Part shown: piece by piece, positions 42,075 through 57,000 of the stretch
Numbering within the stretch: position 1 is the stretch's first letter
Layout: the number at the start of each line of letters is the position of its first letter
Assembly: GCA_030142905.1 (NCBI GenBank)
Contig: JASJOG010000272.1
Span: forward strand, 310,373 to 374,372
Reading direction: 5' to 3'
Length of the DNA: 64,000 nucleotides
DNA from: Heliopora coerulea
Taxonomy: Eukaryota > Cnidaria > Anthozoa > Scleralcyonacea > Helioporidae
Translations under genes and position numbers: made by a program
The notes under the pieces: generated by a model
The model's database searches: none
The model's input: only the letters and a program-made list of their open reading frames with translations
Told to the model about the DNA's origin: nothing

Positions 42075-45000
42075 ATGGTAAACGAAAAACCTTCATTTGC
42101 ACCAGCGAGAAGTAAAAAGCAATCAGGCTCCTCTGAAGGAAGCACATCTGAGTCACCTAAAAGCAGTAACGTAAAGGTAGTTGTTCGTGTACGACCAATA
42201 AACGTACTCGAATCTTTAGGCAATTACAAAAATGTTGTGCGTGCCATGGACGATCGAGTGATTGTATTTGATCCATTGGACGATATCGACGCCAATAGTT
42301 TTATTCCCAGAAAAAGAATGATAACAAGGACTAACCTGGATCGACGGGCGAAAGATCTACGGTTCATTTTTGATCGTGTCTTCGACGAAAAGTCTTCCAA
42401 CCAAGACGTATTTGACCACACCACAAAAAACATAATAGATGGAGTGTTGAATGGATATAACTGTACAGTGTTTGCCTATGGAGCTACTGGAGCAGGAAAA
42501 ACTCACACAATGCTGGGGAAAGGAGACACGCCAGGTGTCATGTTTTTAACTATGATGGAATTGTATAGTAGAATTGAAGAGATGAAAGAGGAGAAGACAT
42601 GTGAGGTCGCTGTTTCATATCTTGAGGTATACGTTGTTTGGAGTTGATAGAACAAAGTTGTTTTGATAGAATAAAGGCTAACGTATTTAAAAACTTAACT
42701 CATTGCCAAATTACAAGTGAATGCAAATTTGCATTGAATATCAAGAATAAAAGCAAATTCGAGAGAAATATAAATTCAATAACAATTAGCATCAAGCACC
42801 ACAACTAAGCCTAAACCACCACGAATTTGCTTCTTTAGTTGTCTGTAAATTTGTTGCCAACAGCATAATATATATCTATATAATATAACAAATAATTCAG
42901 GGTTAAAGAGTATGACTTTGACCAAACATGTATCATACACTGTCAGGTATACACTTTCTTAACTATGAACTATATATTACACAGCTTCTAAGGTTGCCAG
43001 AATTTTACAATAAAAAAGTCGTATTAATTTTAATACATAATATGCAGTTATAGATATGGGATAAATTAGTGAATTTCAGGGTTGAATATTTCTTTGTATT
43101 TCATCATTGCCATATTTTTTTAACCCAGCTGAATGGCTAACTGATTCCACTACAACTTTGAGTGCTAATTCACCCAGTTAAGGCCCTTACATAACTCTTT
43201 CCTGGCAGGATTATATTGTACTTTGATCTAATTTATTTTACTCTGGCTGTGCTGGATGATTCTACTCATCAAGGGGAAAAACCTGTCAGTAAGTTGGGTT
43301 AGAACTGTCTCAATTAACTCCAATTCCAGGCCAGAGCAGACTTCTGTGATTTTTTCTCGTCAGATGACTTTACTCTACAAGAAGAACATCTTGCCTGAAA
43401 AAGTTGCTAATGGAGAGCTTAGTATTAATTTATAACAATCATAATTATATTCCATTATTATAAGTTGTAATCCAAGTTTGAATACTAATTTTTGGTAATG
43501 CATGCATCAATCGAACACCAATTAAATAACAGCTGCTAATGTATTTGGTTGATAAGTTTTGTTATCATTCAGGTAATTTTTTCTCATGTGAAATGTATGT
43601 CACCTGCAAATAACTGTCTGCAAACAGTGATTAATTTGCCTATTGGTTCAGTACCAGCCAACTTGCTTTGCTCCAAGTAATAAATTGATTTATTTAATAC
43701 TGTGTATTCTAGCCCCATGTACTCTAAAGTCTACCTTCTTTACTTAAAGTACGGCCCATGTTGTACTAGTCTTTCTAGGTGATTTGCCATTTTTACAGTT
43801 TACCATAATACATGTATGCAGGTAATGCCAAAAAAGAAATTAATGAAATTATCTATATGATAAAGCCAACTTGTTATACTGTGAGTGATAAATATTGAAT
43901 GTGTATTCTGACCTCATGCACTCCATCATCAACCTTTGTAAAGAATGGCCAAAATAACTTGATGTTTTTCAGTTGAATACATTTATGGTAATGGCAAACA
44001 AGAAACTGATGGAATTATCAATCATGAAAGCAAATTATTTTCAATTGATGCAATATTGTATTCAAGGCTTGTGTACTCTAAAGCAGTCATGTCAAACATG
44101 TGGCCTGTGTGCTGCATGCGACCCTTCATAAAGTCAAATGCGGCCCTCGACAATGAATAAACACTGAATAAATATCATTGTGATGTAATTATTTGATTTT
44201 TAGTCTTCTGATTAAACATGGCAACTGTAATGGTAATACATAGTGTCACTGAATCAAAATGATGTGGCCCCTATGACAATATGTATTGGCAATGTGACCC
44301 ATAGGCACTTTTCAGTTCGACATGCCTGCTCTAAAGTCTACCATTGGCATGGAGTGTGTTTTGTCAAGTTTCCCAAAGTGACTTGATGTGTTTACTGTTG
44401 AATGCATTTGCAGTCACAAGAATGAGGCTGGTCAAGCTTATTTACATAAAAATGCATAGAATTTGTATGCTAGATTTAAAGTATAATTATGAAACAAATA
44501 ATAAATTAATATATAAATTATAATGGCAATAAAATAATGTACTACTCAATAAAAATGATATCATCATTATAAATTTGGGGGCCATATTTGTATTGAGTAT
44601 TTTATTAGAAGTCTTCTTCTTCCTCTTCTTGCTTTTTGTCTTCCCTTTCTTCCTCCTCTTTTTATTTTTTCCTTTTCATATTCTTCATCATGTTCCTCTT
44701 GTTCTTCTCCCCCTTGTTCTTCTCCCCCCTGTTCACCTTCCTCTTCTTCCTCTCCTTCCTTTCTCCTTTTTATTCCTCTTCCACTTATTGTTTTTCCTCT
44801 TCTCTTTCTTTTTCATCTCCCTCCTCTTCTACTTCTTCCTCTTATTCATTCTTTTCATCCTTTTGTTTTCCCCCTTCCTCTGCTCTTTATTTTTCTTCAT
44901 CATCATTATCTTCTTGTTCTTTTTCGTTTTTTCTTTTTTTTTCCTTTGTCTTCATCTACAAAATTTTAGTTCTATGTTATCTATGAATAGGGGATCTATG

Positions 45001-48000
45001 TACCGTATGTAATAAAATTAATAGGTTTTTTTGATGTTTGAGAAACATGAGAGCTTGGATATATTAAGGTAGATGAACGATCTTCAAGCTCGATACTCAG
45101 AAAATGATTTCTGAGTGAAAATGATTTCGGGTTCGATCCCTGTCTGGGGCTCAGAAATCATTTTCTGAGTATCGAGCTTGAAGATCGTTCATCTACCTTA
45201 ATAGTTTTTTTGTTGACATAACCATTTTATCAGTTTCCCCAAGTACAATAAATTTAACATTTGTCAATGAGTACAAGTTAAAGTAACACACTGATAGTGT
45301 ACATATGCCAACAATGCAGAAAAGAGATGGCACTAGAAGAAGCTCAACGCCCCATCGGGGAACCTCGGCCTCCTTGTCAAAAAAAAACCTAACAATTTGT
45401 TGGGGGTGTTTTCACTGATGATAAGGCATTTATACATTGTACAAACTAAGTACTTATTATTAATTTAGCCAAGAAAGATAACAGACTCTTTTCTTCATGT
45501 CAAATCTGAAAGTAAACTGTTTCGAGTCAGTTGTTGCGGTTATTCTGGCGAAAAATTACGTTTTCGACCTTCAAATAAGGAAATTATAAAGGAGCGTGGT
45601 CCTCGCCCCTCTGGTTCAGCCCCTGCGTCGTGGAATTCCTAGCGCCAACTCTGATGTGGAAAGGGGCAACTGACCTTTTACGAGAGATTCAACGGCCCAA
45701 ATCCTTTGAAAATTTTCTTGAGCCCCAGACCGTGATAAAATCTGCAACCTTCTGATGACTGATGAGAAGCTGTAACCATGACCTACAGACGCTCAGATGG
45801 AGAATATTGAGTGCACATTTTGTTAAACTTATAGTTATATATCGAGTCAGGATACATATGTTATCTTTGGTTTCTCCCCATATCTCGGTAGCTGATCATT
45901 GCTGAATGGTTAGAACGTCTCACTGCCCATTAAAATGTTACAGGTTCGGGGCCATATGTAGATCAATAACTGACCTCATCAACCGCAGTTGAATAATTGT
46001 AATATATAATTGGCAGTTTCTTTAATTTGCACTGTAATATATATGCATACTCCTCATTTTGCACTGTAATTTATACTTTATTATCCTTCTGCCTAATTTG
46101 TGTAGGTGTACAACGAAACCGTTCGTGATCTTTTAATGCGAGGCAAACCCTTAGTCGTGAGAGAGGATCCTGAACGAGGAGTGTGTGTCAGTGGACTGAC
46201 CCTGCATCAGGTACATTTCGCTTTCACCTGATCGTCTGTCTTTCACCAGCCGTGACAATGGCAGTAGCAGCTTCACTAATAGTCAACCAGTCACAAGGCA
46301 TGCGATGTCAAAATGAAGACATGGCAGTATATTGGTACACTAGTACAGTAACTCTGTACTAGTCCTGTAATATACGCCCTATATACTCTCGCGGCAGTAT
46401 ATGTCCTGTGTTACTTTACTCTGGTTAACCCTTTGATGACGATTATTCTTGAAATCTTTCAAGTCAATCCACTTAGCATGCGATTTTGTGCATTATCTTC
46501 ATCGGTTACGACAACAAACGTCCCACATGAAGGGGAACTGAATAACTCTGCCAGTATATATCAAAATATAACGTATCTAGACTCCTGGAGCCTACGTGCG
46601 GGTGGAACTCTGGAGGGACTCTGCTCCCGTGAAGGCAGTGACCCTTTGAGGGGGAAAAGGAGCAGATATGGGGACTCCTTTTGCCCCATGGCTATTAAGA
46701 TCCGATGATTTTACTTGTCTAGAGGAGACATGTCAGCAAAGAGTTATTAATAATTATCTCAGCAATAACTATCTCAGTCATATTGTAACTTAAAAATATC
46801 TCGATTAACTTTTTCCCGGCGGGATTAAGACTTCTGTTATTTGACTCTTGCTCATACCAGAAGAACTAGAAGATTTTACTCGTCAAAGGGAGACATCCTG
46901 CTTGGAAAAAGTCAAATCTCAATTATTAAATCATCTTTCTGCTAATAATCTTACCAAGACGAATTACTCGTTAAGGGGGGAACATCTTACCTGAAAGGGG
47001 TCATGACTACCTCAGTTAAACCGTACAGGGAGTAAGGTGGGTATTATTTCGTAAAACAATCACAAGGTCCATCACGAAAAATGGCAGATTTTGTTTTAAT
47101 TTTGCCTAGCACAGTTTGGAACGCTTACAGTCATTGGGTGGACAACTTTGGGCCCTCCGGCTGGGAATCGAACCCGTGACCTCGCGCATCCGGTGTGATG
47201 CTCTGCTAAGTGAACCATGGAGGCCATTGCCGAGGACATGGCTATGAATTCAGTTCATACATGGTGGTAGTGCCGAAGAGTAGAAGGACATTGTGGCATT
47301 TGTACTCGATCGACAGTTAAGTTTTATGATAGTAGAAAATTTCGAGTGCTAGGACATTTTTAAGACCCGATCGGACGTGTTGAGAAAAATGCAACTTTGG
47401 GCCTTCCGGCTGGGAACAGAACCCACGACCTCGCGAGTAAGTTTCTTATATTCATTGCATTGAAACGGAGCTACATGTAGGCAAATTCATTGACTAGCGT
47501 AAGTCAATATGATTGCACCGTTTGCATAATTACTTGTATTGTATGTTTCTAACAATCGATATTATCATAGTGACGTCACCATCACATCTTTGGAACTCCA
47601 CTCCACATTCGTGTTGATGATTTCCAGTTCAAGCCTTCAAGGTCGTTGTGATATCCTAGCCTTTAACTATACCATGAATTCTCAAGTTGAGTCGTCAAAA
47701 TAGCTGGTCGTGAGATTTCAATAGTATCAGTTTTTCGTTCGGTCGACTACATTCTCATGTCGTTTGCTCTTTTAATAGAATTGCCTGAAAATTGAACATG
47801 CATGAGGTTTCGTATTTAAATAGAACGATCCTTTGCACATCCCCTAAGTTACTTGTACCCTTGCTCTGTAAAGGAGACCCAACGGAAAACCAAAGTCCCC
47901 AAGATACTGTACCTTAGGATAAAACGATATTCTTGCGAAAAAATACTCACCTCAACTATTTATCTTTTCTTCTTTAGCTTCTCTTAACCTACTGTAGCTA

Positions 48001-51000
48001 TGTAAAGTAAACTTAATATGTAATGGTTGTCTTCTCCCCTTCCAACTCCTAGCCACGTAGCGCAGAAGAACTCTTCGGAATGCTAGAATTCGGCAACCGC
48101 AATCGAAGCCAACATCCAACCGATGCGAACGCAACTTCTTCGAGATCTCATGCTGTCTTCCAGGTGTTTGTGCGGCAGAAAACCACTGCCTGTGGCTTGA
48201 AGGCCGACATTCAAGTGGCAAAAATGTCGTTGATAGACCTTGCAGGATCCGAACGAGCCACAGTGACTAAGAACCGTGGAGCAAGGTTCAGAGAAGGAGC
48301 GAACATTAATAAGTCACTCTTGGCTCTCGGAAATTGTATCAACGCTTTGGCTGAAAATCAAGTAATGTGTGTAACTCATTTGAAGTTTACATTGACTCTT
48401 CATTAATTGAGTTTTATTCAGACTCAGTTTTTTTTTTCTTTAAGAAAGGTTTCCCAGCATTGTCATATGACAAATTAATTTAATGTCACTACTGAAAAAA
48501 TACATGGCGTCCTGTGCAATGTTTGGCATGTCACTTGTGCGTAAAAACGCAAGATTCTTTCCTTATGAAACTTCCATATGTTAAATTTCACATGTGAACC
48601 ACATGTTAATCCTTTTATGCATGACTTTTTCCCCCTTTTCTTCCTTGTTCTCTCGTAGTTGTGGCTTTGTTCCCTCATTTGCTCTTTTGTTCTATCTGTC
48701 TGATATATCCAGCAGTACTACCATGAAGGGTTAATCACATGCTTACCACATGTGAAAAACATGTCAAGTTAACTTACACAAAGCATGAACGCGTCGAAAA
48801 CTTAAAAATACGAAAGAAGCGAAGTACAGTAAGACTAAATTTGTCCTAAAATCTGTTTGTTTTGTTCTTAGGGTAAGAACCTTCATATTCCATATCGGGA
48901 CAGCAAACTGACCAGGATTTTAAAAGATTCACTTGGAGGAAATTGTAGGACTGTAATGATTGCTGCGGTTAGGTAATTACAAAGAACCTAGTTGAATAAT
49001 CTAGTTGCATTATCTAGCTTTGTGAATAATCTTTTTGAATAATCTTTTTGAATAATCTTAATAATCAACTTAGTTGAATAATCTTTGTGTGATGAATGGA
49101 AGTGACAACATCCTGAGATTTACAACGAACATACACACACAAAAACAAAACAAAACAAAACGCCCCCCCCCCCGCAAAAAAAACCACCCAGCTGACGATA
49201 GGGTTTCTCTTACTATCTTGCAACCGTACACTGTAACGCTTGAAAATTAGCTGCATATTATTTTAATGATATCGTTCACAATGAACGCGTTGCCCCAACA
49301 ATGCGACTGGGACTTGTTCAATGTGAATGATACCATTAGAATAATCTCGTGCTAATTTCCAAGCATTACAGTATAAGGTTACGGGCGTACGCATCCAATG
49401 TGTACGAACCTTAATGACCCGGCCCACAGATGTTTTCCCTGCTTACTTTGTCTTATTTGATTTCTTCTTGGGCTTGATTTCCAGTCCTTCCAGCCTTTCC
49501 TACGAGGACACATACAACACACTGAAGTACGCTGACCGAGCCAAGAGTATAAAGTCAAGTTTAGTGAAAAATGTCGTTAGTGTTGACCTCCATGTCAGCC
49601 GTTACCCTAAACTCGTCAAAGAACTGCAGAGTGAGGTAAAAAATTGCATGAAATCAATGGGTACAAGCATATTTAGTTGGTTTATTTTTATTTTGAAATA
49701 AAACGGTCTTACGATTTGCATGCATGTACCTGTCCACTTGAGAGATTGCTCGTAATTAATCCTCTTGCCCAAGACTTCATCAGTAAACGGGAAATCGGAG
49801 GATGTAGTAATGGCGAGATCTATGCCGCAAATTCTGTGATATTCTCTTGTCCTGCACTGTTCTTCAAGCTTACTCAAGCGGTCGTCATGGTTCTTCGATG
49901 TCAAACATTATTGTTGATATGTTAGTAATCTGCTGATGTCAGTTTTTTCATTACGAGAGGTCGAAATATCTGGGTCGCTTATAATCCAACCTCCTCGAAG
50001 TTGAGATTAGTGAACTCGATTTCCACACCTGGAATGCTAACTCCCAGTCATTAGCTCGGGCAAAAAGGGAGTCAAGATGGCCGCCCATGGAGGGAAATTT
50101 TGCACGTCGGTTACAGTCCTCTTCGCGGTCTAGTATGTCAGTTCCAGTCCTTTACACGACTTCAGTTATTAGTTTTTGTTTGGTTCGTCTTCAAAATATT
50201 CCCAACCAGGGAAAAAGTGTTCAAGACGAAATATTACTGGAGCAATTTTACATCAACTGGTATTTATAACTAGTATTTATAAGTATTCATTATTGCCATG
50301 TGGCCTAAGAAGTGTGCTAAGTTGTCCAAAGGTGGTCAACTAACAGTAGAAAGTGGACGTGCGTTTAGTAGTTTCCTGAAATAATTTTTCCAGACCGTTT
50401 TGTCAGGTTTCTCGTTAGTTTGGCAATTTATTTTTGCGAAAATATGTAAGCTGTAACTCGGTTTGACTTTGCCAAAATATATTTGAAATTCTTAAATTCA
50501 TTTGTCTTTTGAAGACATGTTTTGTATGTATTTTCAAAAAAAGCTCTTTAGAAGATGTAAAAAGTCCCGTGGGAGACTAAAACTGACATACAAGACAGCG
50601 TAGGGGACTGAAACCGACGTATAAAATTGCCCTCCATAGGCGGCCATCTTAGCTTCACATTTCATTGGCTAGTTAGCATTCCAGGTATGGAAATCGAGTT
50701 CACTGGTTGGAAAACATGGTTTTTTTAGCAGGTTTCCGATTACCAGTTTGCCAACGAGGTCCTGGGAACAAGTCAGCAGCGTCGGCTTATCTAATTTATC
50801 AGAAATCTTTAACCTTTTCCTCAGCCGCCAAACTTTTCTGGACTATTAAGACCGTCTGGCATTAGCTTTGTTGAAATAGTAAAAGTCTGCCCATGGTATG
50901 GAAAAAGTTAAATAGAAGTCCTTAATCGCTTAAAACTGTTACTAGTCAAGGTTTTATGACTTTTTGGAAATTTCCAAATCAACGTCAAACGACATGTACT

Positions 51001-54000
51001 TCTTACTCGATTTTGTATTTCTAAAGGCTTAAAAAGTTAGAGAGCTTAAAAAAACAGGAGTTGTAAGAATAGGTATAGGGCTTAATAGGAAAGAAAACAA
51101 TCCGCTGTTCGAACTAATTTATTCTAGACTATCACTTGGAGTCTTTGAGCCTTCTTTTCTTTGGAAAAATAGTGCTGTTGTGTCGAATTTCTCTCATAAT
51201 AACGTCGCCAACAGCCGGTTCCCTTTACTACGTCAGTTGAATACAACTTCCAGAACACTTTGAGGTTTTTTCATTTTCATGCAAACATTGAATTCCCAAA
51301 GCGAATGGAAAGACAATTGTTCTGATTAGCATTACAAATAAGATTTGGAAAGGCATTCTGGTAGTTGTATTTAGCTGATGTATAAAGGAACTGGCTATTG
51401 GGCAAACTAATGTTTTAACGAAGAATAGAAAATCAGTCACCAGTTTAAAGTTTACGTTTTGCACGTCTACTACTTTTAATAAACTTTATTTGTCTATGAA
51501 AAAAAGCTGAATAAAAAAAAATATTTCTGATGAAGGAAAATTTCGAGTGTTACGACATTTTCAAGACCCAACCCTATTTACACTCGACAGCTAACAGTTA
51601 AGTTAATATTTCTGGTGAAATAAGGAAACATTCGTTTACTGGTAATATGATCGACGACAGAAAAGGCATGGAAAGCCATTTTATTAACGGAGGGCATGCT
51701 AAAGTTTACGTCAATTAGAATAATCTTTTATCACATTTACAGTAATTGCTGGAAAAATATTTCCTGTTTAGAGGCCTCCTTTTGTTGTGCAGTAGAATCG
51801 TCTAATGTTTACCAAAGCTAAACAACTGAAAATCTACATGTACGCTAACAAGAGTTTGATCATTCATTTGTCATGTGTGCTTTTTTCCTAGGAATTTACT
51901 GGTTGTTAATTTGTTATAAGAAAGATGAACCAACCATTATTTTAGGAAATATGAAAATAAATAAAATAAATGAATAAACAAAATAATCGATAAACAAATA
52001 AATAAATAAAAAAAAAATAAGTAAATAAATAATAAAATAGATAAACAAATAAGTAAATAAATAAATAAAAGTCCTGCAATAATTACTCTGCAAGATAATT
52101 ATCATACACCTGCAACGTTTTCCATCAATGTAGTTCTCGATAAATAGAAGTAGATCGTTTGTTGTGAGCCTGATAAACTTTGTGTCTTTCTATCTTTAGG
52201 TCGTTCGCTTAAAGGAGAAGTTGAATAGATTTGAAACTGGTGAAATTACCCCTCTGAGGAAAACTCGTTCCCTTGCCCGGAAAAAAGATGAAACGGAAAA
52301 GTAAGTGAATTTAAAATTTGCACAACTGTGAATTTTGGCCATTTGTTAATAAGTTAATAACATTAATATTCTAGTTTGCGCTGAGGATAGAGGAGGTTTG
52401 GTTGTTTTAGAATTGCCGGCTTGACCTGAAATTTGCAGAATGTAGAAACCGAATCTGGTTTGGAAGCTGTGATTAAGTTGTCGAACTAAGAAGTTCATCA
52501 CCGAAAAATCTATCTATCCGTATGTCAACTTCCCATTGCGTCCCATTTGATGGAGTTTTAGCTGGGATGTTTAAGTTAGATTGGGATTATATTCCTCCGA
52601 CCTGCCGTGTGGTAACGATAGAAATTGTACCAAAGTGACACTGAATCAAATGTAATTAATGTAACAGGAATATTAGGGCTTAAGAAATGTGAACTTTGAA
52701 GTAATATTTCTCAATAATTAATCAGTATTTAGAAATCAGAAGAAGATTACAGATAAATTTTGCCAACTTTCGGCTGGGTTTTCGCTTAAAATACCGGTTC
52801 GTTTGAGAAGTAATTTCAAGCACTTGTTTAGTGTTCTTCCTCCGATTTCTAGATACAAAGAAACGAGTTTAAAAACAAGGCGAAGTAGAGATTTTTTAAC
52901 GAATTTCCTGGTATTTTGAAATCGGAGGAAGAACACTAAACGAGTGTTTGAAATTACATGTACTTCTCAGATGAACCACTATTTTAGGCGAAAATCTAGC
53001 CGAAGGTTGTTAAAATTCAGCTGTAATCTTCCTTTGATTTCTAAATGCTGATTAATTATGTATTTCTGTTGTTTTTACTTTATGAATTATTAATGAGCTT
53101 GAGAAAGTACTTTTGAAGGCCTCATTGAGTTAATTTTATTGTTTTCCGCGAACCCCCCTGTCATATTAATAGTAAGATAATAAATTACACAAATTGTGCC
53201 ATATTATGAGACAAACAGTGACTTCAATTTTTAGCAAATCTGAGTTGAGGGCAAGAATAAAACATGCAAAACATTGTCACCTCTCTAAAACCGATATAAA
53301 GGCACTGTCGTATGTGATGAGCTGGCTTGCTGGAAAAGGGAAAGTAGTGACGATTTCTCGAACCACCCTTTAAAGATCAAGCTCCCTTTTTTTCAGAATC
53401 ATAGCGATGGTTGTGATTTGAAAACTAATGTTTGTGAAATCCGATTTTTGATCTGATTTAGGTTGAAGTCCGAAATCAAAACTATTTATTGTGAAAGAGC
53501 CGAGATTAAAAAGAACCTTGTTGATACAGAGTATCTTGAGAAAGAACTGGAAGAGAAGCTACACCGAAAGGTAAGTGAGAATGGACTCGGCTGCTCGACG
53601 AACGCATGTGTGGCATACTTTTGAAAAAGTATTTCAGCTGCATGATGGTGCTATTGCAAATATGATACCGCATCTTAGTGTTTAATATGCATAAAAAAGT
53701 TAACCGCTTTATTTATCTAACTTTTTTGTGGATGTATGATTCTTGCATAAAGTCACTGCACAAAAATAATCTGCCTACGTTCGTCGCCTGCGTATAGATT
53801 TTACCCGCGATCAACTTGCAATCAAAAGTCTTCGCACATCATTTAATTGAAAAATTTTGTAATGAATTCCCTTACGTGGTAGGTTCAACTTCTCCATTGG
53901 CTCACAGTAAAAAACTGTTGTCAAGTGCTCGGCGTAGTTACTTGATGTTTTTGATAAAAGAGCTTGTGGACGGACTTACAACCAGAATCTCTTGGCTTGG

Positions 54001-57000
54001 TTTCAAATGTCTGTGAAACTGTGTGTTGGTTTAATGGTGGGGGAATGTTTCTAAAAAATGCCATTACTTTTGCAGCAAAAAAATGCTGAATGGATGAACC
54101 TCTTGTGTCATGATGAAAGTAGAACTGGCAAGGTTAGTTTGGGAAAACACTTCCAAGAAAATGGCGTTTTTCGAAATACTGTAGTTTGTTATTTAAACTC
54201 AACCATGTTTTATTTTTTTTAGGTCGAGACCAGGGTTCGAAAATGCTTGTCGGCAACAAAATCCCGACTAAAACACCTCAGTGAACGAAAGGAAAAACTT
54301 AATAGTCAACTTCAGCAAAATGACAAGTGGCTTCGACGAACTCAAGACGAGATAAAAATGACCCAGAATGACGGCGCTGACGATAGTCTTTGTACCACTC
54401 AGTCGTTTTTCAATGTGTACGAGACGTCATGCTCAAATGAACTGAAAACTAAAGAGTTACAGCAGGAATGTAAATATTACAAGAAATGTCTCCGGAATTA
54501 CGAGACAGAAAGAAAACGAGAAAAACGGTATGGAATAAGTATAACTATCATATGACTGGGGCAGCGAGTGGTCCGAATACGGAAATCCTGTGATTTGATT
54601 GATTCGCAAGCAGTCAGATATTTCCCTTATTGACCGCTCAGGGGGAAATTTAAAAAGAACTTGTTAATTTATGTCGAATGAAAATTAAAATTCTTATCAA
54701 TCAGAATAGGAAAAGTAACCATGTAGAGTGAAGACAGCTAGGAAATTCAAAATGAAATGACGACAGAATTGCAAGTATTTATTTGACGTTCTTTACCTTA
54801 TCACTTGTCAATTATATTTCAGTAAAGCCATATAATAAACTACTTATTGACTTCGCTTGTTCTGTCTGTACTAATGAAATAGCATATCTCTGTTTTTGCA
54901 CGGACCGTACTTAAAAACATAAGTCCGATATTTCCCCAGTACAGACCTCACGTTGTAGTAAATAAAGAAAGTATGAAAACTCTTCTCAAAGGTTTGGCTT
55001 CATCTTCACTGATGTATTCACACTTTAAGAAATTATCGTTGTCTTTTTCCTCTTGAAATGAACAGGTTAATTGATGCTTTGCTAAGATTCGTGAGGAAAC
55101 AATTTATTGTGTTGAAATCGTCTGGAATGGCGACCGATGAGACCAACGAAGGTTACAATAACCTTGTAAACATTGCTGAGGATAACCGGGAAGTGGCCTG
55201 GGCGGACCAAACCTCGCAAACGTGCAGAGATATCGAACCACTTAACATCACAAATATGACTGATACAGGATTATCATTTGTGACTGGCGATAGCAGCCGT
55301 AAGTAGAAATTTTAGTTGGATTTTTTCATTAGCTAAGGGTTATGTCTTTGGGAATTTTACTCAGAAAGATGTGGAACCACTGCTTTTTCTGTTCAATCAT
55401 CGTGTTTGATATATTTTCTTCTCTTCACTTCTTTCCTTCTCTTCTCTCCACTTCCCTTCTCTTCTTCTCTCCTCTCCCCTCATGTCTTCTTTTCTCCTCT
55501 CCCCTCATGTCCTGTCCTGTCCTGTCCTCTTCTTCTCTTCTATCCCCTCTTGTCTTCTCCTCTCCTCATGTCCTGTCTTCTTTTCCCTTCCTTTCCGTCT
55601 CTTTCTTACTTCCTCCCTTTCTTCATAATCTCTCTTCTCTTCCTACTTCAACCTTCATTTGATTCGTGCAACCCGTTCAACTCCACAAGCACCAAAGTGT
55701 CCTCCATTGGGGCAGAGGAAGAGGTTAAAATTAAGATGATTCATATGAAGTATTCGACAACCTTTCACCATGTATTCTAAATCTTTCCGCTCTTAAAAAT
55801 CTGTAAAGCTACATTGCATAACGGCATTTTGATGATGATGACTAGAACAGTCCTTGAAACAATACTTGAAACAAATCAAGTCATGGATGTTTTACTGGAG
55901 TTACTTGTAATTTATTCATTTGTACTTCCTCATCTCCGAAGTATTGCTTTGCTCACTTCTTGGTGCAGTCCCCGACTTCGTTAGTGAGAAGCACAGTCAC
56001 CATGTCTCTTCGTAAGTCGCTTTGCATTCGAACTTTCGATTCGCACTACCTCAAAACTAACCAGTATACGCTTCAAGGGTTTTGGGAAATTTGTGGTATT
56101 CTTAACATGGTACAAAAATGTATCAATACTTCTAGAAACATGACGTTAACCTAACAACAGACCTCTGATTGATCCGACAATTCTTCGTTTATTTAAAATT
56201 AGGTTATAAATTTAAGAAGAGTGTTGTTTTTACTGTAGAAATTCCAAGAACTCCTTTGAAGAGGAAATCAATTAAAAGCAGCATTGACCTGACACCAAGA
56301 CGAGTGAAGACCCCAACACTGACCATCAGTTCGACATTAGCTCCAAAGAAAACGCCAATGGATGACCTTGCCTCACCAAGCATCTTCGCCCCAGTCGTCC
56401 ACTTCTCAGTCAATCAAGAAAGCGCAGTGGACGAGGCTCCTTCAAAATGTTCCGTCAGACAAAATCTTTTCACTGTATTAAACCGAAATGGACGAACAGT
56501 GACGGACTCAGTTGATTTATCTTCAACAAACACTAATATTACAATTCTCTCTGAAACTCGATCTTGTAAACCTTCCGAACCGTCAAGTCTGAGAACTGGA
56601 GAGCCTCGAGAACTACGTAAACCAACGTCATCTTCCATCGCAGGCTCTAATTTGCGAACTGATTCTGAGGTTATGGTAAGAAGGCGCGTCTTTTATGCTG
56701 CTGTATACGCAGTGCATTGATACCATTACATGTTACATTTAGTAACCATGCAAATTTTATATGTGTATCAGGGTTCTATTGGGTATTTTCAAGAAATAAG
56801 ACGTGGCCCAAGATAACTATGCGAGCTTGTGTAAGGTATCTGTGTGCTTCTTTCCCGAAACGTTTCAAAAGTGATATATCTTGAGATTCAGTAACCTGGT
56901 GTACTTGGGGAGGCAACGTCCATTATCATGATCACGTTCAGTCAATATGCTGCAACACGAATTGCTTATAATTCTTGCGTAACATTTTGATGTAGCATTA

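Noticed and set aside
44575..45012. 145-codon open frame
   Set aside because: Product is low-complexity Phe/Leu/Ser from a polypyrimidine tract.
55342..55780. Two overlapping Ser/Leu/Phe-rich frames
   Set aside because: They come from the C/T-rich minisatellite in a KIF18A intron.
55969..56011. Extra KIF18A exon between a good acceptor (gtgcag) and donor (gtaagt)
   Set aside because: It is 43 bp, so including it breaks the frame, whereas joining 55,298 directly to 56,239 keeps it. It could be a poison or alternative exon but cannot be supported.
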